DNA from: an uncultured Oscillospiraceae bacterium
GTDB taxonomy: Bacteria; Bacillota; Clostridia; Oscillospirales; Oscillospiraceae
Assembly: GCA_934660965.1 (NCBI GenBank)
Contig: CAKUIM010000009.1
Location: 5,684-69,683 of the forward strand
DNA length: 64,000 bases
Direction of reading: 5' to 3'
The position numbers and the translations under genes are program-made. Positions 42,756 through 50,162 of the stretch are shown here, in pieces; the first letter of the stretch is position 1, and the number at the start of each line of letters is the position of its first letter. A model generated the notes under the pieces. That model did no database searches. It saw only the letters and a list, made by a program, of their open reading frames with translations, and was not told where the DNA came from.

Positions 42756-42831
42756 CAGCGCCCCGTGCGCTTTAAGTGATAAATCGAGCTGCGGGCAACC
42801 GCAAAGAATGATTTACAGGAGGAACCATATT

Positions 42832-43107
42832 ATGAATAAAGCTGAACTGATCAATGCCGCCGCTGAAAAGTCCGGTCTGTCCAAGAAGGACACTGAGGCT
42901 GTTGTCAATGCTGCCATCGACGCGATCACCGAGTCTCTGAAGAATTGCGACAAGGTTCAGCTGGTGGGCTTTGGCGCTTTTGAGGTGAAGGCCCGCGCGG
43001 AGCGCATCGGCCGCAACCCCCGCACCAAGGAGCAGATCAAGATTCCCGCCTCCAAGACCCCTGTTTTCAAGCCCGGCAAGGCCCTGAAGGACGCCGTCTC
43101 CGGCTGA
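42832..43107 (+). CDS. hup: HU family DNA-binding protein
   Basis: This 91-residue histone-like protein matches HU along its length: MNKAELINAAAEKSGLSKKD, VQLVGFGAFEVKARAERIGRNPRT, and the DNA-intercalating arm RNPRTKEQIKIPASKTPVFKPGKALKDAV. It bends and packages DNA as a dimer. AGGAGG is nine bases upstream, and codon use (GCT, GTC, AAG-rich) looks like that of a highly expressed gene. It sits between mazG and rqcP and has its own terminator. Confidence 0.96.
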   Translation: MNKAELINAAAEKSGLSKKDTEAVVNAAIDAITESLKNCDKVQLVGFGAFEVKARAERIGRNPRTKEQIKIPASKTPVFKPGKALKDAVSG

Positions 43108-43118
43108 TCTGACCAATC

Positions 43119-43157
43119 AAAAGCGGCAGGGCCAAGGCCCTGCCGCTTCCGATTTTC
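43119..43157 (+). terminator. Terminator after HU gene
   Basis: Perfect 13-bp arms AAGCGGCAGGGCC (43121-43133) and GGCCCTGCCGCTT (43136-43148) with a 2-base centre, followed by CCGATTTTC. Confidence 0.88.
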
Positions 43158-43216
43158 TCCGGCCCTTCCGAAAGGGGCCGGGCCACCCCCTTGTATGGAA
43201 AGGACGTGCTCCCCCT

Positions 43217-43459
43217 ATGAGACTGGATAAATGGCTCAAGGTCTCCCGCATCATGAAGCGGCGCACCGTGGCCAACGAGGCCTGCGACAACGGCCGGGTC
43301 AGCGCCAATGGCCGGCCGGTGAAGGCCTCCTACGACGTCCGGGTGGGCGACGTGCTGGAGCTCAAATTCGGCGAAAAGCTCATCCGGGTGGAGGTGCTCT
43401 CCACCGCCGACATCGTGGGCAAGGCCGACGCCGCCGCCATGTACCAGGAGCTGCGCTGA
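43217..43459 (+). CDS. rqcP: S4-domain RNA-binding protein RqcP
   Basis: This 80-residue protein is a single S4 domain: MRLDKWLKVSRIMKRRTVAN, then the NGRVSANGRPVKASYDVRVGD motif. It matches RqcP/YabO (Hsp15-like), which binds the 50S subunit and helps add poly-alanine tails to stalled chains. Position after mazG agrees with yabO. The usual next genes yabP and yabQ are not found here; a terminator and repeats follow. Confidence 0.9.
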   Translation: MRLDKWLKVSRIMKRRTVANEACDNGRVSANGRPVKASYDVRVGDVLELKFGEKLIRVEVLSTADIVGKADAAAMYQELR

Positions 43460-43495
43460 CGCCGCCCCGCAGCAAACCTAAACCCCGGCATAACG

Positions 43496-43533
43496 AAAGC
43501 CGCCCTCCGGAGCTCCCGGCGGGCGGCTTTTTC
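43496..43533 (+). terminator. Terminator after rqcP
   Basis: AAAGCCGCCC (43496-43505) pairs with GGGCGGCTTT (43521-43530), inner CCGG stem, followed by TT. Confidence 0.9.
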
Positions 43534-43540
43534 ATGTCCA

Positions 43541-43635
43541 AAGGCTCCCCTGTGTAAGGGGTAGCGAAGCGGCCGGGCTTCTATCCCCTCCGGCTCGCAA
43601 GCTCGCCACCTCCCCTTGAACGCAAGGGGAGGCTT
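43541..43635. repeat. Diverged dispersed repeat, unit 1 of cluster
   Basis: Begins AAGGCTCCCCTGTGTAAGGGG and ends CTTGAACGCAAGGGGAGGCTT, with inverted ends. A variant of the dispersed palindromic repeat in which GACGAG is replaced. Confidence 0.75.
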
Positions 43636-43650
43636 GGGGCAGTGCCCTTA

Positions 43651-43765
43651 GGCTCCCTTGTGTAAAGGGAGCTGTCAGCCGCAAGGCTGACTGAGGGATT
43701 GTCCGCGCACTGCCCTTGGCTCCCTCTGATGAGGGAGCTGTCGAGCGCAAGCGAGACTAAGGGGT
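43651..43765. repeat. Two partial dispersed-repeat units (2 and 3 of cluster)
   Basis: GGCTCCCTTGTGTAAAGGGAG (43651) followed by TGTCAGCCGCAAGGCTGACTG, and GGCTCCCTCTGATGAGGGAG (43718) followed by a GAGC/GCGAG variant. Each is only the left half of the full unit. Confidence 0.75.
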
Positions 43766-43778
43766 TGTGCCCGCCCTT

Positions 43779-43904
43779 GGCTCCCTCTGATGAGGGAGCT
43801 GTCAGCGAAGCTGACTGAGGGAGAGAGCCCTCCACCGGCACTGCCGTTTATCTCTCCCTCCGTCAAAGCCTGTGGCTTTGCCACCTCCCTCGTCAGAGGG
43901 AGGC
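43779..43904. repeat. Full dispersed palindromic repeat (unit 4 of cluster)
   Basis: 126 bp: GGCTCCCTCTGATGAGGGAG at the left, CCTCCCTCGTCAGAGGGAGGC at the right (inverted), inner GCTGACTGAGGGAGAGA and ATCTCTCCCTCCGTCA. Same structure as the copies at 35522, 48018 and 49916. Confidence 0.88.
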
Positions 43905-43928
43905 TTTGAGAGCGCCAACCCATTTGCT

Positions 43929-43947
43929 GCCCTCGTCAGAGGGAGCC
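43929..43947. repeat. Right-end fragment of dispersed repeat overlapping the VanZ-like gene end
   Basis: CCCTCGTCAGAGGGAGCC is the terminal arm of the repeat; on the minus strand its TGA is the stop codon of the VanZ-like gene. Confidence 0.75.
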
Positions 43948-44553
43948 CGCGTCTCCTTCCCCCCGGCCATTTCTCCCGCGCTCCGCCGCCCGGACAAGCA
44001 GCCGCACTATGGCCAGCAGCCCGTACCCCGCCAGCGCGCCCAGGGCGTTGGTGAGCAGATCGTCCACGTCGAAGCTGCGCCCGACGATGGGCTGAAAAAG
44101 CTCCGTCGCCAGCGACAGCGCAAGCCCCGCCCCCGCCGCCGTCCACCAGCGCGTCTCCCGCCACACCAGCGGCAGCAGCACCCCCAGCGGGAGATACAGC
44201 AGCACGTTGGCCCCCATCTGCCAGGAAAAGCGCCCCCCGTCCAGAAAGAAGGGCCGCAGGGAGAAGGCCCCGCCAAGCCACGCCACGCGGATGGCGTCCT
44301 GATAGCCCCGGAAAAGCTTGGCCCACGCCATGCTCCAGAAGTTCGCCGGCACCCACGTCAGGGCCAGCAGCGCCGCCAGATAGCACACCAGCAGCAGCCG
44401 CGCCGCCTCCTGCCCCCGCGTCCGCCGGGCCGCACCCCGCCGCACCCGCAGCAGCCGCACCGGCAGGTATACGCACCCAGCCGCCACCGCCGCCGGAATC
44501 ACGTCCAGGATGTCCGTGAGATAGCTCATCACCCGCAGCCACATCGCGTTCAT
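43936..44553 (-). CDS. VanZ-like membrane protein
   Basis: This 205-residue protein has about five membrane helices and VanZ-family features: LALTWVPANFWS, NVLLYLPLGVLLPLVW and the SLATELFQPIVGRSFDVDDLLTNALGALAGY block. VanZ proteins are linked to teicoplanin resistance, but most members have no known role. ATG 44553 follows GGAGGCGGAGGAC. The last codons and the stop are formed by a dispersed repeat arm, so the native C-terminus may have been replaced. Confidence 0.85.
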   Translation of the reverse strand: MNAMWLRVMSYLTDILDVIPAAVAAGCVYLPVRLLRVRRGAARRTRGQEAARLLLVCYLAALLALTWVPANFWSMAWAKLFRGYQDAIRVAWLGGAFSLRPFFLDGGRFSWQMGANVLLYLPLGVLLPLVWRETRWWTAAGAGLALSLATELFQPIVGRSFDVDDLLTNALGALAGYGLLAIVRLLVRAAERGRNGRGEGDAGSL

Positions 44554-44649
44554 GTCCTCCGCCTCCCCGCGCCGGGGCCGCGCCCCGGAAATTTCGACCA
44601 TCTTATCACAGGCGGCTTGGGTTTCTCATAAATCCAGCGAAAGAAATTC

Positions 44650-44997
44650 TTAAATTTTCTCCTCCTCGTACCCGGCCAGGGCCGCGGCGGCCAGGGCGGC
44701 AAGGCGCGCCGCGCCCTCGGCCTCGGCCATGGCCTGGAACTGCTCCAGCCCGATGGCGCTCATCGCGCTGCGCAGCGCCCGGGTCAGCCGGGATTTGGCC
44801 CGCAGATGGTGCTCCCCCCGGTGGATGCGCCGCCCCTCCAGCTCCAGCGCGGCGGCAAGCCCCGCCGCGCGGCAGCGCGCGGTGAGCTCCCCGTCCACCC
44901 GCCGGCGGAACTCCAGGGGCCGCACGGCGCTGTCCGCGCTCTCGATATAAATGGTGCCATCCCGCAGGATAAGCTTGCTGACAATCTCGTAGGCCAT
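44650..44997 (-). CDS. Hypothetical protein, 115 residues
   Basis: Not recognised. The first 45 residues are mixed (YEIVSKLILRDGTIYIESADSAV), the rest is helical and alanine-rich (EGAARLAALAAAALAGYEEEKI). No signal peptide or membrane helix is clear. ATG 44997 has GAGGAGGGG upstream, which supports translation. It lies between the VanZ-like gene and the SLH gene on the same strand. Confidence 0.6.
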   Translation of the reverse strand: MAYEIVSKLILRDGTIYIESADSAVRPLEFRRRVDGELTARCRAAGLAAALELEGRRIHRGEHHLRAKSRLTRALRSAMSAIGLEQFQAMAEAEGAARLAALAAAALAGYEEEKI

Positions 44998-45018
44998 GCT
45001 TCCCCTCCTCTCCGCCCT

Positions 45019-45096
45019 CCCTTCCGGCAGAGGGGAAGCGCCGCTTCCCCTCTGCCGGAAGGGCAAGGCCCCGGAACCTTGGGTCCCGGGGCCTTG
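45019..45096. terminator. Tandem perfect hairpins between SLH gene and hypothetical gene
   Basis: A 22-bp perfect inverted repeat with a single-base centre (arms 45019-45040 and 45042-45063) is followed by a 12-13-bp hairpin (GCAAGGCCCCGG, arms near 45063-45074 and 45085-45097). They lie downstream of the SLH gene on the minus strand and probably end its transcript, although no long T-run is seen. Confidence 0.7.
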
Positions 45097-45142
45097 CTGG
45101 GTTTGCGGCGCTATGCGCCGCAGGGCCGTTTCGCGTCCGAGC

Positions 45143-47710
45143 TTACTTCTGCGCGTAGCCCACCAGGTAGAGGTTGACCACGGTGCCGTTGACGATCTCG
45201 GCGTCCACGGTGATGTTGTTGGTCTCCAGAGCCACGATCAGCTCCAGGGCGGTGGTGGGCACGTTGGCAACGCCGGTCACCAGGTTGATGATCTTGGCGT
45301 TGACGGCCACGGAGCGCTGCACGCCGGCGGCGTCAGTGACGAAGAGGTAGGAGTTGCCCGTAGCACCGGTTCTGTTCAGCTGCGCATCCTCCACGCGGGC
45401 GGTGGAGCTGGAAGAAACATCAGCCAGCCAGTACACGCCGTTGGACACCGTGTAGTTGTAGAAGGTCTGGGCGGTGATGGTGCCGGTGGAGGCGGCCATG
45501 ATAACCTGAGTCTTCTCGCCGTTGAGGTACACGTCACCGTAGTAGGTTGTGGCGCTGTTTACAGTGCCGCCCTGCAGAACCGGCACGGTGGGCACATAGA
45601 TCAGGGTGCTCACGCCGGTGAGGGCGGGGGCGCCGCCGATGAGGACGGCGTCAATGTGGTAGTTGTCGGTGTGCACAGAGGCGGAATACACGCGGGTGGT
45701 CTTCACAACGGCCTCCTTGGGCAGCATGCAGTTCCGGTTGCCGTTGAGCAGGGCGGTGAGGCCCTGGAAGGCGTCCACCTTCACGGTAGCGCCGTAGCCG
45801 GTGACATAGTAGAAGCTGGTGTTGGCGTCCACGAAGTAGTTGAAGCTGGTGCCCAGGGCCACGGTCTGGGCCGTCACGGTAGCACCGCTGCCGCCGGTGA
45901 TAGTGCCGATGGTCGACAGGCTGGCGCCTGGAACAATCGCATAGCCGGTGCGGGGAGCCGGGGCGGGAGTCAGCATCAGATCCTGGGTCACGCCCATATT
46001 ATTGGTGCCCGTATTGGTGATGGTGTTTCCGCTCCAGTCCAGCCTGGTGCAGATCAGGCCGTTATAGGTCCCAGCGTCGATGGCCAGCTCAACGGTCTGG
46101 ATGGCGCCGGTCATGTCCACGCCCTGGGCGTAGTACTTGATGGAGCCGTCCACGATGTTGGTCTGGTAGTAGGCGTAGGTGGCCTTCAGGTAGCTGATGT
46201 TGCCGGTGGCGGGCACGGCGGCAACATAGTTGCCCAGCATGTCGGTGAAGACATTGTAGGTGGTCACGAAGCTCCAGGTGGCGGGCACGCTCAGGCCAAC
46301 GGCGGGGGCGGTGGCGCTGGCCACCAGCTCGTCGTAGGAGTACTTCACCTCAACGCCGTTGAGGGTGATGGCCCGGGTCAGGTTGTTCACGTAGGAGACG
46401 ACGCCCTGCACCACGCCCAGCGCGGAGACGTTGTACTTATAGAAGCCGCCGGTCTTGGTGGCGTCGGAGCCGGCAGTACCCGTAACCCGGTTCATGTTCA
46501 CATAGGCGCCCAGGTTCAGGGTGGTAAAGCCGTCCACCTTGCCCTGGGGCAGCGTGCCGGCAGTGGCGAAGGACACGGTCTTGGTGGTGAAGTAGTTGTT
46601 GATGGCGGTGTAGCGGTCAATGGTCAGGTACACGCCGATGAGGGCCTTGGTGCCGTTGGCGTTGTTGACCACCACGTTGTAGCGGGCGGGAGCAGCCGCC
46701 ACAGCGCCGGCAGTAAAGTCGTCATAGTAGGCGGACGCAGCCACATAGGGTGCCTTCTGGGCGGCAGTCATCAGCGCATAGTCAGCGCTGGTGATGCTGG
46801 CATTGGTGGCCTTGTCGAAGGTGGCGTACACGGTCTGGTACACGCCGCCCACAGCAGACTTGCTGCTGTACCACACCTTGGTCTGGTGGCCGAACTGCTC
46901 CAGCGTGGTGTCCAGCTTGTAGGCAGCAACACCGGGAGCGTTGGAGGCACCGTAGGCGCCCAGGATAGTGGCGGCCTCGCCGGTGGCCTGGTTGCCCACG
47001 ATGTAGCGCTCGTCACAGGTCAGGCCGAAGGTCTTCATGCCCAGAGAGGTGGTATTGCTGGCCAGCCAATCGGCGGTGTAGTAGCCCAGAGCGGGGGTGT
47101 ACACCACGGTGTTCTTCTGAATGGCCTGGAAGAGCAGCTCGGCGACCAGCTCACGGGTGGCGGCCACGCCCAGGGTGCCGGAGTTGACGTTGACCAGGAT
47201 GTCCCGCTGCTGGGCGGTGGAGGCCACGCGGACCTCCCAGCCGGCGCCGGTGAACTCGCCGTTCTGGTCGTAGCCCATGGCGCGCAGGATCATCGCCAGG
47301 GCCTGATAGCCGGTGACCTTGCCCTCGGGATCGAAGGTGCCGTCGCCGTTGCCCTTGATGTACTCGGCGTTGGCGCAGTAGCCGACATAGCCGGCATACC
47401 AGGCGTTGGTCTTGACATCGGAGAACTTGGCGTAGTCCGCGTAGATCTTGGCCTGAGTATCCGTCACATCGCCGGTGACGATGCGGTAGATGATGGCCGC
47501 GACCTCAGCGCGGGTGATGGAAGCCTTGGGCGCAAAGCTGCCATCGGTGTAGCCCTTGAATACGCCCATGCCATTGAGGACCTCCACAGCTTCGTTATAA
47601 GCCGCGGAAACATCCTTGCTGTCACTGAACGCAGCGTTGGCGGTGGTCATCAGGGACAGGGTCATGACCAGAGCCAGGGCCAGTGCGAGAATCTTTTTAA
47701 GATTTCTCAT
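45143..47710 (-). CDS. Secreted surface protein with SLH domains
   Basis: This 855-residue protein has a signal peptide (residues 1-30, RNLKKILALALALVMTL, cut near ANAAF) and two or three S-layer homology domains (about residues 30-215) with FKGYTDGSFAPKASITRAEVAA and GNGDGTFDPEGKVTGYQALAM, which anchor proteins to pyruvylated wall polymers. The remaining ~640 residues are Thr/Val/Tyr/Asn-rich beta-type sequence without a recognised domain. ATG 47710 has GGAGG upstream. Its codon use and the strong promoter with a long leader suggest high expression, as for an S-layer or major surface protein. Confidence 0.9.
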   Translation of the reverse strand: MRNLKKILALALALVMTLSLMTTANAAFSDSKDVSAAYNEAVEVLNGMGVFKGYTDGSFAPKASITRAEVAAIIYRIVTGDVTDTQAKIYADYAKFSDVKTNAWYAGYVGYCANAEYIKGNGDGTFDPEGKVTGYQALAMILRAMGYDQNGEFTGAGWEVRVASTAQQRDILVNVNSGTLGVAATRELVAELLFQAIQKNTVVYTPALGYYTADWLASNTTSLGMKTFGLTCDERYIVGNQATGEAATILGAYGASNAPGVAAYKLDTTLEQFGHQTKVWYSSKSAVGGVYQTVYATFDKATNASITSADYALMTAAQKAPYVAASAYYDDFTAGAVAAAPARYNVVVNNANGTKALIGVYLTIDRYTAINNYFTTKTVSFATAGTLPQGKVDGFTTLNLGAYVNMNRVTGTAGSDATKTGGFYKYNVSALGVVQGVVSYVNNLTRAITLNGVEVKYSYDELVASATAPAVGLSVPATWSFVTTYNVFTDMLGNYVAAVPATGNISYLKATYAYYQTNIVDGSIKYYAQGVDMTGAIQTVELAIDAGTYNGLICTRLDWSGNTITNTGTNNMGVTQDLMLTPAPAPRTGYAIVPGASLSTIGTITGGSGATVTAQTVALGTSFNYFVDANTSFYYVTGYGATVKVDAFQGLTALLNGNRNCMLPKEAVVKTTRVYSASVHTDNYHIDAVLIGGAPALTGVSTLIYVPTVPVLQGGTVNSATTYYGDVYLNGEKTQVIMAASTGTITAQTFYNYTVSNGVYWLADVSSSSTARVEDAQLNRTGATGNSYLFVTDAAGVQRSVAVNAKIINLVTGVANVPTTALELIVALETNNITVDAEIVNGTVVNLYLVGYAQK

Positions 47711-47921
47711 GTGGATCTTACCTCCTATTTTAGTTTCGGCCCCGGGGGGCCGTTTTATTGGAAGGCCTCGCGGCCAAGCCAATCGGGGCGGGGACGGACA
47801 TGCTCCAAAATCTGGAAGCCCCGCGCGCCGCGCGCGCCCCGGTGAGGAGGGGTTCTTATGCTCTGCGCAGCAGAGCATAAAAAGATGGGCCCATCTTTTG
47901 AATTTTTCCGTTCTGTCCCGC
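47711..47921 (-). other. Long structured 5' leader of the SLH gene
   Basis: About 200 bases separate the promoter from the start codon. They contain a 20-bp perfect palindrome AAAAGATGGGCCCATCTTTT (47880-47899) and, touching it, an 11-bp inverted repeat TTATGCTCTGC/GCAGAGCATAA (47856-47880). Such leaders often stabilise S-layer mRNAs. No short gene is seen in it. Confidence 0.7.
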
Positions 47922-47950
47922 ATTTTACAGGGGAATTCCCGCTTCGTCAA
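47922..47950 (-). promoter_or_regulatory. Sigma-A promoter of the SLH gene
   Basis: On the minus strand TTGACG (47950-47945), a 17-base spacer and TAAAAT (47927-47922). Confidence 0.82.
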
Positions 47951-48017
47951 GGCATTTCCCCGCAATGTAAGAAAACTGTAACATTTCTCCCCCGGCTTGG
48001 CGGCGGGCCGCGCCCTT

Positions 48018-48136
48018 GGCTCCCTCTGACGAGGGAGCTGTCAGCGCAGCTGACTGAGGGAGAGAGGCCTTCCGTATTGGTGCCGCATTTTCTCTCCCTC
48101 CGGCGCTCCGCGCCACCTCCCTCGTCAGAGGGAGGC
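48018..48136. repeat. Dispersed palindromic repeat
   Basis: 119 bp between galE and the SLH promoter: GGCTCCCTCTGACGAGGGAG ... CCTCCCTCGTCAGAGGGAGGC with inner GCTGACTGAGGGAGAGA and TCTCTCCCTCCGGCG. Confidence 0.9.
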
Positions 48137-48176
48137 TTTCGGCCCGGCGCTCTTAAGAGAGCCCTTTCCAGTCCTC

Positions 48177-49196
48177 TCACTCCCGGTAGCCGTTGGGGTT
48201 GTGGGACTGCCAGTTCCAGCTGTCGGCGCACATCTCGTCTATGCCCAGCTTCGCCTCCCAGCCCAGCAGCTCCCTGGCCCGGGCGGGGTCGGCCCAGTAG
48301 GCCGCAAGGTCGCCGGAGCGCCGCGGGTCCACCACATAGGGCAGCTTCCTCCCGCAGGCCCGCTCGTAGGCGTGGAGCACGTCCATCACGCTGTACCCAC
48401 GGCCGGTGCCCAGGTTGCACACCAGAAGGCCGCAGCCCTCCCGCAGCTTCCCGAGGGCGGCCACATGGCCCCGGGCCAGGTCCACCACGTGGATGTAGTC
48501 CCGCACGCCGGTGCCGTCGGGGGTGGGGTAGTCGTCGCCGTAGACGTGGAGCTTTTCCAGCTTGCCCACCGCCACCTGGGCGATGTAGGGCACGAGGTTG
48601 TTGGGGATGCCCTCCGGGTCCTCCCCGATGAGGCCCGAGGGGTGGGCGCCGATGGGGTTGAAGTAGCGCAGCAATGCCACGTTCAGCGCGGGGTCCGCCG
48701 CGCAGCAGTCGGTGAGGATGCGCTCGATGAAGAGCTTGGTGGTGCCGTAGGGGTTGGTGGTGCCGCCGGTGGGCATGTCCTCCCGATAGGGCACGGGGGC
48801 GTCGCTGCCGTACACCGTGGCGGAGGAGGAAAAGACGAAATCCTTCACCCCATGCTCCCGCATGACGTTGAGGATGTTGAGGGTGTTGACCAGGTTGTTG
48901 GTGTAGTACTCCAGCGGCTTCCGGACGCTCTCGCCCACGGCCTTGAGCCCGGCGAAGTGGATCACCGCCGAAATGTCCGGATACTGGGCAAACAAGTCCT
49001 CCACCGCGGCGCGGTCGCACAGCTCCGCCTCCACGAAGGGGACCTTTTTCCCCGTGAGCCGCTCCACCCGGCGCACCGCCTCGCGGCTGGAGTTGACCAG
49101 GTTGTCCGCCACCACGATCTCATAGCCGGCCTCCAGCAGCTCCACGCAGGTGTGGCTGCCGATATAGCCCGCGCCGCCGCTGACCAGGATCGACAT
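48177..49196 (-). CDS. galE: UDP-glucose 4-epimerase GalE
   Basis: This 339-residue short-chain dehydrogenase-type epimerase has the NAD-binding GGAGYIGSHT, catalytic Ser in SSSATVYG and Tyr/Lys in NPYGTTK, and substrate loop NLVPYIAQVAVGK and GTGVRDYIHVVDLA. It interconverts UDP-glucose and UDP-galactose for galactose use or surface glycans. ATG 49196 is preferred (GGAG nine bases upstream); ATG 49202 is too close to that site. Confidence 0.95.
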   Translation of the reverse strand: MSILVSGGAGYIGSHTCVELLEAGYEIVVADNLVNSSREAVRRVERLTGKKVPFVEAELCDRAAVEDLFAQYPDISAVIHFAGLKAVGESVRKPLEYYTNNLVNTLNILNVMREHGVKDFVFSSSATVYGSDAPVPYREDMPTGGTTNPYGTTKLFIERILTDCCAADPALNVALLRYFNPIGAHPSGLIGEDPEGIPNNLVPYIAQVAVGKLEKLHVYGDDYPTPDGTGVRDYIHVVDLARGHVAALGKLREGCGLLVCNLGTGRGYSVMDVLHAYERACGRKLPYVVDPRRSGDLAAYWADPARARELLGWEAKLGIDEMCADSWNWQSHNPNGYRE

Positions 49197-49321
49197 ATGC
49201 ATCCGCTCCTTTTTATATTAGTGAGGTGCCCGCCCGGGCACCCGGGGTTCCGCAGCGATTGTATCACACGGCGCCGGAAAAGACAATCCGCCTCTTTTCC
49301 GGAAAAATGCGCACTGAAAAT

Positions 49322-49350
49322 TTGCGGCGGCGGAAAATTCTTGCTATACT
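49322..49350 (+). promoter_or_regulatory. Promoter of dCMP deaminase gene
   Basis: TTGCGG (49322-49327), a 17-base spacer and TATACT (49345-49350), 30 bases before the start codon. Confidence 0.7.
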
Positions 49351-49380
49351 GATTTCAATTCAGACAGAAAGAGGTGCCTC

Positions 49381-49872
49381 ATGGGCCGTATCGACAAGGA
49401 AAATTATTATCTGGACATCGCCCAGACCGTGCAGGAGCGCTCCACCTGCCTGCGCCGGTGCTATGGGGCCATCATCGTGCAGAACGACGAGATCGTTTCC
49501 ACCGGCTACAACGGCGCCCCCCGGGGCCGGAAAAACTGCGCCGACCTGGGCTTCTGCACCCGGGAGGCCATGAACATCCCCTCCGGCGAGCGCTACGAGC
49601 TGTGCCGCTCCGTCCACGCCGAGGCCAACGCCATCATCTCCGCCTCCCGGCGGGAGGTGCTGGGGGCCACCCTCTACATGGCCTGCCAAGACCCGAAATC
49701 CGGCGCGCTGCTGCCCGGCTCCACCTCCTGCTCCATGTGCCGCCGGCTCATCATCAACGCCGGCATCGCCCGGGTGGTCATCCGTGACACGCCCACGGAA
49801 TACCGGGTGATTGATGTTCAGCGTGAATGGATTGACCAGGACGATTCCCTGCCCGAGGGGCACAAGGCTTAA
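49381..49872 (+). CDS. Deoxycytidylate deaminase (ComEB-like)
   Basis: This 163-residue zinc deaminase has the catalytic VHAEANAII and the zinc-binding CSMCRRLIINAGI, plus SRRCYGAII-like substrate loop STCLRRCYGAIIV and TGYNGAPRGRKNCADLGFCTRE. It converts dCMP to dUMP for dTMP synthesis. AGAGGTG precedes the ATG. Confidence 0.92.
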   Translation: MGRIDKENYYLDIAQTVQERSTCLRRCYGAIIVQNDEIVSTGYNGAPRGRKNCADLGFCTREAMNIPSGERYELCRSVHAEANAIISASRREVLGATLYMACQDPKSGALLPGSTSCSMCRRLIINAGIARVVIRDTPTEYRVIDVQREWIDQDDSLPEGHKA

Positions 49873-49915
49873 CCGGGAGTGCTGGGTATATCACCCTGGG
49901 CCCTTGGCTCCCTCT

Positions 49916-50034
49916 GACGAGGGAGCTGTCAGCCGTCAGGCTGACTGAGGGAGAGAGCCCTTCTGCCCCGGCGCTATCTTTCTCTCCCTCCGTCACGGCT
50001 TACGCCGTGCCACCTCCCTCGTCAGAGGGAGGCT
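49916..50034. repeat. Dispersed palindromic repeat
   Basis: 119 bp: GGCTCCCTCTGACGAGGGAG at the left and CCTCCCTCGTCAGAGGGAGGC at the right, inner GCTGACTGAGGGAGAGA and TCTCTCCCTCCGTCAC. Fills most of the gap between the dCMP deaminase and the ABC transporter promoter. Confidence 0.9.
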
Positions 50035-50082
50035 TAAAGAACCTCCCTCCGCAAATTTAAGAAAAACTAAATACTTTTTTCC

Positions 50083-50133
50083 TTGAAATCCATCCCCTTT
50101 TTCTGTATGCTAACTGTACTAACACGATTAGTA
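50083..50133 (+). promoter_or_regulatory. Promoter and dyad operator of BceAB-type transporter
   Basis: TTGAAA (50083-50088), a 17-base spacer and TATGCT (50106-50111). Six bases downstream, TACTAA (50117-50122) and TTAGTA (50128-50133) form a dyad with a 5-base centre, placed over the expected transcription start as a repressor site would be. Confidence 0.72.
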
Positions 50134-50162
50134 TAGTAAGCGCAGATAAAGGGGTGTTTTTC

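Noticed and set aside
43541..43947. CRISPR-like repeat cluster
   Set aside because: Units vary in length and sequence, no regular unique spacers occur, and no cas genes are present. They belong to a dispersed palindromic repeat family.
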